From contig PLHK01000063.1 of the NCBI GenBank assembly GCA_003139955.1, positions 1 through 34,218 on the forward strand: 34,218 bases of DNA. Reading direction: 5' to 3'. Position numbers and translations under genes: made by a program. Numbering within the stretch: position 1 is the stretch's first letter; each line of letters starts with the position of its first letter. The notes under the pieces were generated by a model. That model saw only the letters and a list, made by a program, of their open reading frames with translations, searched no databases and was not told the origin of the DNA. Positions 1 through 8,499 of the stretch are shown here, piece after piece. This stretch comes from Limisphaerales bacterium (GTDB lineage: Bacteria > Verrucomicrobiota > Verrucomicrobiia > Limisphaerales > UBA11358).

Positions 1-208
1 CTCATGAGAACTACAGTTGCAGTTATGGCTGTTTTGGCACAAGTGAACGAAATTATATTTTTCCTTCAGCTTGCGATATTCGGGTAGCGCACGACGCGCC
101 TGCCGCATCAGCCACACGGGCGGACGGCCAACGGTTTCGCAATAGCAGGCGGAAGCGAAACGCTGGCGGGCGGTCAATTCCGACCGGTTTATCGATGGAA
201 ATGTTCAT
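1..208 (-). pseudogene. hemE: uroporphyrinogen decarboxylase (HemE) N-terminal fragment, apparently damaged
   Basis: Reading leftward from about 180, one frame gives a clear HemE N-terminus: LTARQRF, then [10 protein letters not shown] followed by [12 protein letters not shown], matching the family pattern [17 protein letters not shown]. HemE decarboxylates uroporphyrinogen III in haem synthesis. Three things look wrong. The HemE-like frame has no ATG; the ATG at 206-208 is in another frame and only a TTG at 175-177 is available. The invariant glycine of MRQAGR is replaced by arginine. After VHLC the similarity seems to move to the +1 frame (KTAITATVV, compare the family's KTPELATEV). These suggest a decaying copy or a low-quality contig end. 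The gene runs off the left edge, so the rest cannot be judged. It lies just downstream of feoB on the same strand. Confidence 0.6.
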
Positions 209-235
209 CGGATTTTCAATTTACTCAAGCGAAGC

Positions 236-2299
236 TTAAATAATATGATAGACGATGAAGGCGGCAATGTAGGCGACACCGGTCATGTATAAAATTTGAA
301 ACAGTGGCCATTTAATGCTGTTCGTTTCGCGGCGGACGACCACAGACGTGGCAAAGCATTGCGCGGCGAGGATGTAATATACGAGCAGGCTCATGCACGT
401 CGCGGTGCTGAATACCGGAGCGCCATTGCTGCGGGTCGCATGACGCAGTTTGTCGTAAAGTGACGTGCGGTTTTGTTCCGCCGCATTTTCGCCCACGCCA
501 TAAACAACGGCCAGCGTGGAAACAATCACTTCCCGGGCGGCGAATGAACTGATGATGCCGATACCGATCTGCCAGTCAAATCCAAGCGGCTTGATCACCG
601 GCTCGATGACGTGGCCAATTTTACCGGCGAACGAATTTTGCAATGAGCTTTGCGCGGTCAGACGATCCGCCGTGGCGCGAAGCTCGTCCGCCTGTTTTAA
701 ATCGCCGGATTTTTCAAGTTGCGCGGCATGCACCGTCATCGCAACGGAAACGGCGGGCGGCGCGGATTTGGGATAATGTGACAGCGTCCAGAGCAGCAGC
801 GAAATCAGGAGGATGATCGTGCCAGCCTGTTTCACAAAAATTTTTGCGCGGTCGAACGTGTGCAGAAACGCCGTGCGCAGACCGGGCAGACGATACGGCG
901 GAAGTTCAATCACAAGCGGTTTGCTGCCGCCGGGCAAAATGGTGCGTTGAAAAATCCACGCCATGCCGAGCGCGAAAATAATTCCCATCGAATAAGCGCC
1001 GGTGAAAACCAGCGCCGCCTTGAACGGCGATTGCGGAAACAGCAGCGCCGTGATCATCGCATAAATCGGGATGCGCGCCGAGCACGCCATCAGCGGCGCG
1101 ACGAGAATGGTCGCCAGCCGGTCGCGCGGATTTTCCACCACTCGCGCGGACATCACGGCGGGAATCGCGCAGGCGTGCGCGGACAGCAGCGGCACAAACG
1201 CTTTTCCCGGCAGGCCGAACTTACGCATGATCTTGTCCATCACGAACGCGGCGCGTGCGAGGTAGCCGGTGTCTTCGAGCAGCGACAGCGCGAAAAACAA
1301 AATCGCGATCTGCGGCAGGAAAACGAGCACGCCGCCGACGCCGCCAATCACGCCGTTGACCAGCAGGCTTTGCAAATCGCTTTGAGTGACTTGTGTCGCA
1401 ACCCAATTTCCGATGGTCGCAAACCCGTGGTCAATGAGGTTCATCGGAATTTTTGCGGCCCAGAAAATCAAAAAGAAAAACGCGAGCATGACGACCAGAA
1501 ATGCGGCGACACCGGTGACGGGATGAGTCAGGATTTTGTCGAGTTTTTCAGTGCTCTGCGGACGGCGCGCGGCGGCGGCATTCATCACTTTTGCCGAAAT
1601 AGATTCCGTCCACTCGTAGCGCTTTTGATACGGACAGCCGGTGCAGGTCGTGGCGCAGTGCGTTTTGAAATGCGCGGGCGGTTCAATCGCCGCACAATCC
1701 GCGAGCCGTTCCATTTCCCGTCGCAATTCAGCAATGCCTTCGCCGCTGCGCGCCGCAACCGGCACGACGACACGGCCGAGTTCGGCGCGAAGTTTTTCCA
1801 CGTCAATGCGGATGCCTTCGCGCTCGGCCATGTCCATCATGTTCAGAGCGATGATGACGGGGCGCTTCAATTCCAGAACTTCGCCCGCGAGGAAAAGATT
1901 GCGTTCGAGATTCGTCGCGTCCACGACCACCAGCACGGCGTCCGGCATCGCTTGATCCGCGAGCCGTCCACGCACGGCGTCACTCGCCAGCTTTTCTTCC
2001 GGCGCGGAACTTTCCAGACCGTAAAGTCCGGGCAGGTCAACCAAAGTTATTTCTTGCCGGCCGATGGTCACCTTGCCGATTTTTTGCTCGACCGTCGTGC
2101 CGGGAAAATTGGCGGTCTTGGCGCGCAATCCGGTCAGCGCATTGAAAAGGGTTGTTTTGCCCGCGTTTGGATTGCCGACGAGCGCCAGAATGAATTCACG
2201 CTCCGGCAGCGGCGCGATTGAGATTTTTTCGAACCGGCGCTGGCGCGGGGAGTTTGCCGAAAGTGCTACTGCGTCACCGTTTGTAGGGCAATTGTTCAT
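236..2299 (-). CDS. feoB: ferrous iron transporter FeoB
   Basis: FeoB is an inner-membrane Fe(II) permease with an N-terminal GTPase domain. With the start used here the protein has 687 residues. The G1 loop GNPNAGKTT is at residues 42-50, the G2 region NFPGTTV near 64-70, G3 DLPG at 88-91 and G4 NMMD at 153-156. The Gate/core membrane domain follows from about residue 240 to the end, with several long hydrophobic helices. The start ATG at 2297-2299 overlaps the feoA stop (ATGA), which implies translational coupling; an upstream extension to 2521 is only the feoA region read in another frame. A cysteine cluster C-x3-C-x2-C (215, 219, 222) sits between the GTPase region and the first membrane helix, where it could bind metal; this is inference. 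The identification is very secure. Confidence 0.96.
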   Translation of the reverse strand: MNNCPTNGDAVALSANSPRQRRFEKISIAPLPEREFILALVGNPNAGKTTLFNALTGLRAKTANFPGTTVEQKIGKVTIGRQEITLVDLPGLYGLESSAPEEKLASDAVRGRLADQAMPDAVLVVVDATNLERNLFLAGEVLELKRPVIIALNMMDMAEREGIRIDVEKLRAELGRVVVPVAARSGEGIAELRREMERLADCAAIEPPAHFKTHCATTCTGCPYQKRYEWTESISAKVMNAAAARRPQSTEKLDKILTHPVTGVAAFLVVMLAFFFLIFWAAKIPMNLIDHGFATIGNWVATQVTQSDLQSLLVNGVIGGVGGVLVFLPQIAILFFALSLLEDTGYLARAAFVMDKIMRKFGLPGKAFVPLLSAHACAIPAVMSARVVENPRDRLATILVAPLMACSARIPIYAMITALLFPQSPFKAALVFTGAYSMGIIFALGMAWIFQRTILPGGSKPLVIELPPYRLPGLRTAFLHTFDRAKIFVKQAGTIILLISLLLWTLSHYPKSAPPAVSVAMTVHAAQLEKSGDLKQADELRATADRLTAQSSLQNSFAGKIGHVIEPVIKPLGFDWQIGIGIISSFAAREVIVSTLAVVYGVGENAAEQNRTSLYDKLRHATRSNGAPVFSTATCMSLLVYYILAAQCFATSVVVRRETNSIKWPLFQILYMTGVAYIAAFIVYHII

Positions 2300-2580
2300 G
2301 TCAGGACAATTTTTCGCTGCGTGCAATTGTCCGGCGTGCAAACCTCCAGCCAAACGTGCGCGGCGAGCGAGGCCGACAAGCCGATGCGCGAGCCAAAAAT
2401 CTTGACGATGAGCGGGTCTCCGGATTTGACGACCTCGATCTGCCGCCCGACGCAAAGTCCGAGCGATTTGAGGCGCTGGACTTCCTCGCCGTCGGTCTCG
2501 ATGCGGCGGATGATGGCGCACGTTCGCGGCGCAAGTTCGTCGAGCCGCGTCTTGCCAATGTCTGTGGAAGCAATCGTCAT
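2296..2580 (-). CDS. feoA: FeoA, SH3-like partner of FeoB
   Basis: This 94-residue cytoplasmic protein carries the FeoA pattern. It has an N-terminal LDELAPRTCAIIRRI strand region, the segment RLKSLGLCVGRQIEVV, a DPLIVKIFGSRIGLS core, and a final strand AHVWLEVC. FeoA proteins support FeoB-mediated ferrous iron uptake and are typically 75-95 residues long, so the size is normal. The stop codon overlaps the feoB start, so the pair is a two-gene operon. The 113 bases upstream (2581-2693) must hold the promoter; I looked for a Fur-box-like 19-mer there and did not see a convincing one. The C-terminal tail has two cysteines (CTPDNC) that are not part of the usual FeoA core. Confidence 0.93.
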   Translation of the reverse strand: MTIASTDIGKTRLDELAPRTCAIIRRIETDGEEVQRLKSLGLCVGRQIEVVKSGDPLIVKIFGSRIGLSASLAAHVWLEVCTPDNCTQRKIVLT

Positions 2581-2693
2581 ATCACTGACATGACTCTAGG
2601 CGATGAGGCGATTCGCTCTAACCGGATATTGCCATCCATTGAACAGTTTTTGCCTTGTCGTGAGCAGGGGTTTAAAAAAATAAAATTTTCCGA

Positions 2694-4430
2694 TCAATAC
2701 GCTGTGTTCTTGTGATCCACGCCATGGCACGTCAGCGAGCAGACGCCCTTGAACACGCCGGTTGAAGTGTAACTCAATACGCCCAGTGAATTGGGGCTCA
2801 CATACAACGTGTTGAAATTGACTAGGTGCGGCGTGTTGACGACACCATGCGAATCGTGGCAGGTCGTGCAGGCCGTCTTGTCTGTGACGACGTGCGAATT
2901 GTGGAATGGAAAACTGTTGTTGCCCAGCACGACGGAACGGTTGTGGCACTTGTAGCACAGCGCGTAGGCGGACGGATTTTCAGACTGGTAATCCGTCATC
3001 ACGAGGTCGCGTTCCAGCAACGGCCTGAACTCAGATCCGTGAGGCCCCTTCGCACCGCTGCCGCCCACGCCCGGCCCGGTGTCGCTATTGTGGCAGTCGG
3101 TGCAATACATCACGCTGTTCACGGTCCAAGCAGGCGCAATCAAACTCGGCACGCCGGTCGAATTTTTCCCGGCGGCCTCAACCGGATGATAACTCTGGTT
3201 GCCGGTGGCGAATTGCAGCCGTGTGTTCGTCTGCGGAAACTGCCGCATTACTGTTGCCTCGCCCCGGTCCCGGCTGTCGGCGTGGCAGCGGAAACAAACT
3301 TCGTATTCCTTCTGCGCCGGTTTGATGATACCGCCCGCCGCCGTGACGCCGGTGACGCCGGCCATCGCGCCGGAAATGTTCGGGGCGACGGCGATGGATT
3401 TGTTCGCCGCGTGCGGATTGTGGCAGTCGGCGCAGGTGACGTGGCGTTCCGGCGGATTGATCGGGTCTTCGTCCGGACTGTGGGAGTCGCCGTTGAGCGT
3501 GATCGGGTGGACGCTGATTTTTTGAAAATCTGAGGCGACGTCTTTTTGCAGCATGGTGCTGCCGTTATGGCAGACGAAGCAGTTCTGCTCGGCCACGTCG
3601 GATTGCATCAAAAATTTCCGACCGCCAGCGGCGTGATTGACATGGCAGATTTCGCAACCAACCGCCGCCAACGTGGTCGCCCGTGCCACCGGCATTTTCG
3701 CACTTGGCGAAATTTTTGCGTTGCCGGAAATTTTAGCGACCAGCGCCGCCGACACGATGGCCGGCGAGATGGCGTGCGCGGAACCGCTCCACGAATCCGG
3801 CTGATGACAGGCAAGGCAGAGCGCCGAGCCGGTATTGTCCATGACGAGAAAATTTCCGAACTGGTTGTTATGCGGGTCGTGACAGGCGGTGCATTGCAGC
3901 CGGCTTTCCTTGTCCAACTTCACCACGCCGTTTAACTGGCCGGGGTCTTTGATTTCCGAATCACGCGACGCCAGCGCGGAATCGTAGATAAACGAAATCG
4001 GATGATCGGCGGACAAATCCGTGCCCAGATTGTCCGCGCCCGCCGGCATCGTCGTCGTTCCGCCCTGCATGTTGATCGGCAGCGTGCGGCTGCTCACGCT
4101 GCCCAACGCGACCGTGCCATCGTGACAGCTCAAGCAGAGCCGCGAAGAGCCGTTCGGCTGCGGGACAATGACGTTCAGCGCCGTCAACCGCGCGCTGCTG
4201 TAGACGATGTAATTCGTCACGCCGGAAAGCGAATGGTTCCACAGTGGCGTCTCACCGCTCGCGCGATGAACGGTATGGCAAAAAATGCAGAGATCCGCCT
4301 CCGAACTCGCCTTGATCGTGCCGGAGCCATTGACGGACAGGTTGTGAACCGAGGTGACAATGCTCTCCGCACGCGCCGCCACCGCCGCGAACAGGAGCAA
4401 TCCGAAAATATATTTATGAAATGTTTTCAT
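2694..4430 (-). CDS. 12-heme c-type cytochrome, secreted
   Basis: The 578-residue protein starts with a Sec signal peptide (MKTFHKYIFGLLLFAAVAARA, no lipobox). It carries eleven CxxCH motifs (CIFCH, CLSCH, CTACH, CLACH, CEICH, CFVCH, CADCH, CFRCH, CTDCH, CYKCH, CTTCH) and one CxxxCH (CSLTCH) ten residues before the end, hence up to twelve c haems. Many motifs come in pairs followed by DPH, NPH or DSH, as in the doubled-CXXCH cytochromes. It should be periplasmic or, after export, on the cell surface. It is the last gene of the conduit operon; its ATG overlaps the stop of the NHL lipoprotein upstream. Its N-terminal haem pair (CHTVHRA, PLWNHS, CLSCHDGTVA) closely resembles that of the 4-heme protein at 9758-10486. 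It is a candidate terminal or cell-surface electron carrier; the role is inferred from context. Confidence 0.9.
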   Translation of the reverse strand: MKTFHKYIFGLLLFAAVAARAESIVTSVHNLSVNGSGTIKASSEADLCIFCHTVHRASGETPLWNHSLSGVTNYIVYSSARLTALNVIVPQPNGSSRLCLSCHDGTVALGSVSSRTLPINMQGGTTTMPAGADNLGTDLSADHPISFIYDSALASRDSEIKDPGQLNGVVKLDKESRLQCTACHDPHNNQFGNFLVMDNTGSALCLACHQPDSWSGSAHAISPAIVSAALVAKISGNAKISPSAKMPVARATTLAAVGCEICHVNHAAGGRKFLMQSDVAEQNCFVCHNGSTMLQKDVASDFQKISVHPITLNGDSHSPDEDPINPPERHVTCADCHNPHAANKSIAVAPNISGAMAGVTGVTAAGGIIKPAQKEYEVCFRCHADSRDRGEATVMRQFPQTNTRLQFATGNQSYHPVEAAGKNSTGVPSLIAPAWTVNSVMYCTDCHNSDTGPGVGGSGAKGPHGSEFRPLLERDLVMTDYQSENPSAYALCYKCHNRSVVLGNNSFPFHNSHVVTDKTACTTCHDSHGVVNTPHLVNFNTLYVSPNSLGVLSYTSTGVFKGVCSLTCHGVDHKNTAY

Positions 4431-5449
4431 GGGCCGCCTAGGTATTTGAAAATCTGCACGCGATGGTTGTAGCCATCGGCGACGTAAATCGTGTTATCCG
4501 GTGCGATGGCGATGCCGGCCGGCAATCCAAACTCGCCCGGCCCATCGCCGCTCTGGCCGAAGTTCAACAGCAACTGACCGGTCGCGTTGAAAATCTGCAC
4601 GTTGTCAAAAACGGCATCCACGACGTAAAGGTGGCCGAAGGAATCCGCCGCGATGCCTTTGGGTCGTCCAAAATGTCCCGACGTATCGCCGCCGCTGCCG
4701 AACTGCGAAATGAATTTCCCATCGTCGGAAAAAATCTGGATGCGGCAGTTAAGCGAATCGGTAACGAGCCAGTGTCGATCGGCGTCGCTGGCGATGTGGG
4801 TGGGAAAATTGAATTCGCCCGGCGCGGTTCCGCGTTTGCCGAACTTGAAGAGAAATTTTCCCGCGAGGTCAAAAACTGAAACGGCATGCGCCTGCGAATC
4901 CACGACAGCAAGCGAGTTGCCGTTGATGGCCAAGCCAACGGGGCGCACAAGCGAATTAGTGATTTCAAAAGCGGATTTGCCATTCTCACGAAACGCCAGC
5001 ACTTTGCCCAACGCGGAATCGGCGACGTAAAAAATTCCGTTGCGTTTCACGACGGCGACGGGTGAAGCGAAGGCGGTTTTTCCCGACGCCGGGTAGCGCC
5101 GCCATTTCCGGTTCGTGAAATCCAGATAGCAGACGAGGTTCGCGCCGGTGTCAGTGACACAAAGATTTCCCGATTCGTCGAGTGCGAGACCGAAGGGTTT
5201 TTGCAAAGCGAGGTTTTCGCCGTTTTCGCCGGTGAGCCAGTGGCCGAAGCGCGTGACGATGGAGAGGCTCTGGCCGATGTCGCGCGGGCCGTGCATGCTG
5301 CGGACATATGTGATGCGCGGCTGGTCGGGCGGTGCTGGCCAGACCGGCGCGGATTTTTCCGACGTGATCGGCAGCGGCGTGGCGCAAGATGCTAGCAGTC
5401 CCGCGATAAGCACCGTGAGCAGCAAGCCGGCTTGATGTTTAATTTTCAT
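4427..5449 (-). CDS. NHL-repeat beta-propeller lipoprotein (A)
   Basis: This 340-residue protein begins with a lipoprotein signal (lipobox LASC, lipidated Cys22). About six NHL-type blades follow, recognisable by repeats such as KPFGLALDESGNLCVTDTG, RPVGLAINGNSLAVVDS, GRPKGIAADSFGHLYVVDA and GLPAGIAIAPDNTIYVADG, each ending in an RVQIF-like strand. NHL propellers usually act as protein-binding scaffolds and no catalytic motif is visible. The start at 5447-5449 places the signal peptide correctly, one base after the barrel gene's stop; an upstream in-frame extension would bury the signal. It is paralogous to the lipoprotein at 8500-9591: both open with a PAPPDQPRITYV or PAPDAPRLQYL segment. 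NHL proteins often neighbour multihaem cytochromes, so an assembly role at the outer membrane is plausible but unproven. Confidence 0.87.
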   Translation of the reverse strand: MKIKHQAGLLLTVLIAGLLASCATPLPITSEKSAPVWPAPPDQPRITYVRSMHGPRDIGQSLSIVTRFGHWLTGENGENLALQKPFGLALDESGNLCVTDTGANLVCYLDFTNRKWRRYPASGKTAFASPVAVVKRNGIFYVADSALGKVLAFRENGKSAFEITNSLVRPVGLAINGNSLAVVDSQAHAVSVFDLAGKFLFKFGKRGTAPGEFNFPTHIASDADRHWLVTDSLNCRIQIFSDDGKFISQFGSGGDTSGHFGRPKGIAADSFGHLYVVDAVFDNVQIFNATGQLLLNFGQSGDGPGEFGLPAGIAIAPDNTIYVADGYNHRVQIFKYLGGP

Positions 5450-5450
5450 G

Positions 5451-7481
5451 TCAAAAATTTCGCCGGATTCGTAGGGAGACGAAGTTCCGCTGGCGAGTTT
5501 CGAAGGAATAGTCCTGATTTTGTAATTCGTAGTTAAGTCGGACATCGAGCTTGCCAATAAACCAGCTCAAGTAGCTGCGCGCGACAAACAAGTTTACATC
5601 CTGACCGGGCGCATTCTGTATTTCGTAGCCGGATTCGAGATTCCAACTCAAGCTTGAAACGGGACGCCATTCAAAGCGGCCAGTGAATGAATAATAACTG
5701 ACGTTGTCCGACTGGTTCGTGCCGGTGTTGGGGTAGATGTTCCACTGTTGGCGCAGGTCAATCCCCGCCGTGGTGCGCGGGCCGGTCCGCAAGGTGTAGC
5801 CTTGGGAAAAGCTGATGGATTGATAGCTGTAAAGCGTGGAGATCAGGTCGGAATAATTCGCATCGGCGCGGAAGCCCTTCCACGACAAATCCCCGCCGAA
5901 CTGGAGTTCGCTAAGGTCGTTAAGCACGGCTCCGGAGACGGTGGAATGGTTGCCGACATAATTATAGCGTGCATAAATGCCGGCGCGTTGCTGCCAGAAG
6001 TCGAGGCGGACCTGAAACTGGTCGGCGAATACAGTGTAATCGCCGCTCGGGTTCGGCTGTGCGGTGTAATTCACCAGCACGACCGGGTTGTTGGCCAGAT
6101 TGACATGGTTGGGGCCGGTGCTGAAAATCTGAATCTGCCAGGGATTGGAGGTGTTGATCACAACATAGTCGCCGGCGGGAGCCGCGCCCTCGACCAAGGT
6201 GACGGTGACCATGCCGTTGAAATAGGTGACGCTTTGCACGCTCTGGACGTTGGGCTCGTTCAGGTGGAAAATTCCGGTCGGCGGAACGGTGTGCGACTCG
6301 TTGTTGATGAAAATTTCCGAGCCGCTGCTTTCCTGACGCGTAAGGTCTAAATTGGCAGTATTGCCAATTGAAAGATGCCCCCATTCGCCCAGCCGTTTTG
6401 AATAATCCTCGGACAGAGACGTGCCGCCAGATTGCTGGTCGAGTGTGCCGCCGGTGGAATCGTTGTTCGCCAGGCTGCCATGGATGTCAAAGGTTGAAGA
6501 AAGGCTTTCGTAAAGCTGATGCTGCAACCCCGCCCGCGCCATCTGGTAGAGAGAATTAACGCCTTCAGTCGTGTAAACCGCGAAGGAATAATCGTAAAAG
6601 CTCCGCAGGGCCGGAGTGTGTCTCATGTCAAAGCTCAGCGTCCCATTGAGATTGTCCGACGAAACACCCTGAAAATCCTGATAGTTGTCGTAGATTGATG
6701 ACTGTAGACTGTTTTCCCCGAAATGCTCCACGTCCGACAACGTCAGATAATGCGTCGTGGTCGAATCCTGAAATTTATCCGTCCCAGAAGTGTAAGAACT
6801 GTCGTATTGCGAAAACTGGTAGGTCAGATCCGAGTAATTGTCCAGAGCCCGCGTGTTATGCGCCGCCACGCCTGCCGTCGTCTGGTTGGCCGTGGAGTTC
6901 TGGGACAGGCCGGAGCTGTCGGTCAACGACTGCTGGAACGAGCAGATTACCGGCACGGCACCTTCGCGATAGCCGCCGTTTGCGCCCCACGTCTGCACAT
7001 CCTCTGTCGCCGAGTTAAAGAAATCATATTGGAACTCGTCGTGCGTGCGACCGTAATTGAACGTGGTCGCATAAGGTTTGAGCTGGAGCAGCGTGGCGTT
7101 GAAAGTGCCGTCCAGCAGCAGGCTGTTCTGGTGGCTCTGCGCGCCCGTGTTGTCGAACTGCTGTAGGTTGTAACCCAACTCGGGCTGCAGTGAGAAAGTC
7201 AGCAGGTCGGGATGATACAAAAAATAATACCAGCCGAGGCCGACGGACGAAGAGAGATAAAAGCTGTCCGTGTAAGTTGCGCCACCGCCCGTTTTGGAGG
7301 TGAAGGTATCTCGCTCCAACTCGGCGTCCGTCTTGATGTATTCCAACCGGGGCATGGTGAAATCCGGTTCATTTTTGGCCAGATAGATGGACTGGGCCGA
7401 CGTGCGCGCCGCCCCAGCCGCGAGCACTGCCAGGGCGATTGGCAGGGGCAGATACCTCAACTGGGTAGGGCGGCGCAACAT
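5451..7481 (-). CDS. outer-membrane beta-barrel, candidate porin of a porin-cytochrome conduit
   Basis: This 676-residue protein has a signal peptide (cleavage likely near ARTSA-QS), long stretches of alternating hydrophobic and polar residues rich in Tyr, Ser, Thr and Asn, and a C-terminal phenylalanine after RNFVSLRIRR. These are hallmarks of an outer-membrane barrel. The size is close to that of the MtrB/PioB and OmbB type barrels of porin-cytochrome complexes, but I cannot see direct sequence similarity, and the N-terminal CxxC of some MtrB proteins is absent. An internal segment around residues 400-490 (from VTYFNGMVTVTLV to FADQFQVRLDFW) looks like an inserted beta-sandwich. It is packed between an 11-heme lipoprotein gene (3 bases away) and an NHL lipoprotein gene (1 base away). 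The barrel call is firm; the conduit role is inference from the neighbours. Confidence 0.8.
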   Translation of the reverse strand: MLRRPTQLRYLPLPIALAVLAAGAARTSAQSIYLAKNEPDFTMPRLEYIKTDAELERDTFTSKTGGGATYTDSFYLSSSVGLGWYYFLYHPDLLTFSLQPELGYNLQQFDNTGAQSHQNSLLLDGTFNATLLQLKPYATTFNYGRTHDEFQYDFFNSATEDVQTWGANGGYREGAVPVICSFQQSLTDSSGLSQNSTANQTTAGVAAHNTRALDNYSDLTYQFSQYDSSYTSGTDKFQDSTTTHYLTLSDVEHFGENSLQSSIYDNYQDFQGVSSDNLNGTLSFDMRHTPALRSFYDYSFAVYTTEGVNSLYQMARAGLQHQLYESLSSTFDIHGSLANNDSTGGTLDQQSGGTSLSEDYSKRLGEWGHLSIGNTANLDLTRQESSGSEIFINNESHTVPPTGIFHLNEPNVQSVQSVTYFNGMVTVTLVEGAAPAGDYVVINTSNPWQIQIFSTGPNHVNLANNPVVLVNYTAQPNPSGDYTVFADQFQVRLDFWQQRAGIYARYNYVGNHSTVSGAVLNDLSELQFGGDLSWKGFRADANYSDLISTLYSYQSISFSQGYTLRTGPRTTAGIDLRQQWNIYPNTGTNQSDNVSYYSFTGRFEWRPVSSLSWNLESGYEIQNAPGQDVNLFVARSYLSWFIGKLDVRLNYELQNQDYSFETRQRNFVSLRIRRNF

Positions 7482-7484
7482 GGC

Positions 7485-8483
7485 TCATTTGGGTTTGGCC
7501 GACGGTTTCAAAAGATTCATGTCCGTGCCGACGTGCGGATCGTGACAGGTCGTGCAACTTTTGCCCTCAAACCCAGCATGGCCTTTATCCGCCTTCAAAT
7601 CCTTGTCGTCATGGCAGTCGCCGCAGAGTTGGAAAATATTTTTCTTCAGCAATGCACCCTCCGCCGATTGGTGCGGGTCGTGGCAGGAAGTGCAATCCTC
7701 AACGACATCGTGCTGGAACTTCGCCTTCTCCAGAAAATTGTCGTGGCAGACCCAGCAGAGTTCCGGCACGGTCTTTTTTAAGAGATATTTTTTGTTCGAA
7801 GCGTGCGCTTCATGACAGGCGAGGCAATCGCCATCGCCGACTGGTTCGTGAACATCCTTCTTTTTCGTGAGGTCGTCGTGACAATCATCACAGGTGTCCT
7901 TGACGGATTGCTTCAGCAGGCTTTTGAAATTCGTCGCGTGCGGCGTGTGACAATCCAGACAGTCGCCCGACTCGACCGCCTGGTGTTTGAATTTGAAATT
8001 CTCCAGCGGGTCGTCGTGGCACGTCAGGCACAGCGCGTTCCCTTTTTGCAGCAAAAGATTTTTGTTCTCGGATTGATGCGGGTCGTGGCAACTCGCGCAA
8101 TCGCCGCTTTCGACCGGCTGATGCTTTACTTTCTGGCCGGCGAGAAAATCTTTGTGGCAGTTCCAGCAAAGCTCTGGCGGTTGCAATTTTAATCCCATTC
8201 CCGAACTCGATTGGTGACATTCCGCACATTGATGCTGTTGAAACGGCGGATGCACCGTGAAGGTGCCTTCCGGCGGAGGTTTCGGTGGCGAGGCAGCGAC
8301 CTGATTCGGCGTGGAATCAGGAACTGCGACCGGCGCGACGTTCGTCGCGGAACCGAGCGGCGGTACGCCGTCGAAGAAAGTTGTCAGCAGTTTATATCGC
8401 GTCGGCGTGTCGCAGGCTGTGACAAACAAAAGTCCGCCCAGCGCCAAAATCAGCAGCAGCCATTGGACTTTGCGGAATTTCAT
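7485..8483 (-). CDS. 11-heme c-type cytochrome lipoprotein
   Basis: The 332-residue protein has a lipoprotein signal with lipobox VTAC (Cys24), a Pro-rich linker to about residue 75, and then eleven CxxCH motifs: CAECH, CWNCH, CASCH, CLTCH, CLDCH, CDDCH, CLACH, CWVCH, CTSCH, CGDCH and CTTCH. They form a regular repeat of about 45-50 residues, each with a CxxCHDPH or CHTPH-type half and a xLCWxCH or xLCLTCH-type half, the pattern of the doubled-CXXCH family. The protein ends four residues after NLLKPS. A lipid-anchored multihaem cytochrome next to a barrel fits the cytochrome partner that plugs a porin from one face of the outer membrane. The stop is three bases before the barrel start. Haem count and lipidation are read from sequence; the conduit role is inferred. 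Confidence 0.9.
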   Translation of the reverse strand: MKFRKVQWLLLILALGGLLFVTACDTPTRYKLLTTFFDGVPPLGSATNVAPVAVPDSTPNQVAASPPKPPPEGTFTVHPPFQQHQCAECHQSSSGMGLKLQPPELCWNCHKDFLAGQKVKHQPVESGDCASCHDPHQSENKNLLLQKGNALCLTCHDDPLENFKFKHQAVESGDCLDCHTPHATNFKSLLKQSVKDTCDDCHDDLTKKKDVHEPVGDGDCLACHEAHASNKKYLLKKTVPELCWVCHDNFLEKAKFQHDVVEDCTSCHDPHQSAEGALLKKNIFQLCGDCHDDKDLKADKGHAGFEGKSCTTCHDPHVGTDMNLLKPSAKPK

Positions 8484-8499
8484 TTTGCCTCAAGCCGCT

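Noticed and set aside
860-2221. Long plus-strand open frame (453 codons) antisense to feoB
   Set aside because: Its product is rich in Arg, Gln and His with no domain; it is the complement of a strongly conserved FeoB gene in GC-rich DNA. Similar antisense frames across the cytochrome and hem genes were dropped for the same reason.
2300-2521. N-terminal extension of FeoB by 74 residues
   Set aside because: This stretch is the feoA coding region read in another frame and is Arg-rich and non-conserved; the ATG overlapping the feoA stop is the sensible start.
2581-2693. Fur box upstream of feoA
   Set aside because: I looked for a GATAATGATAATCATTATC-like site on both strands and found no convincing match.
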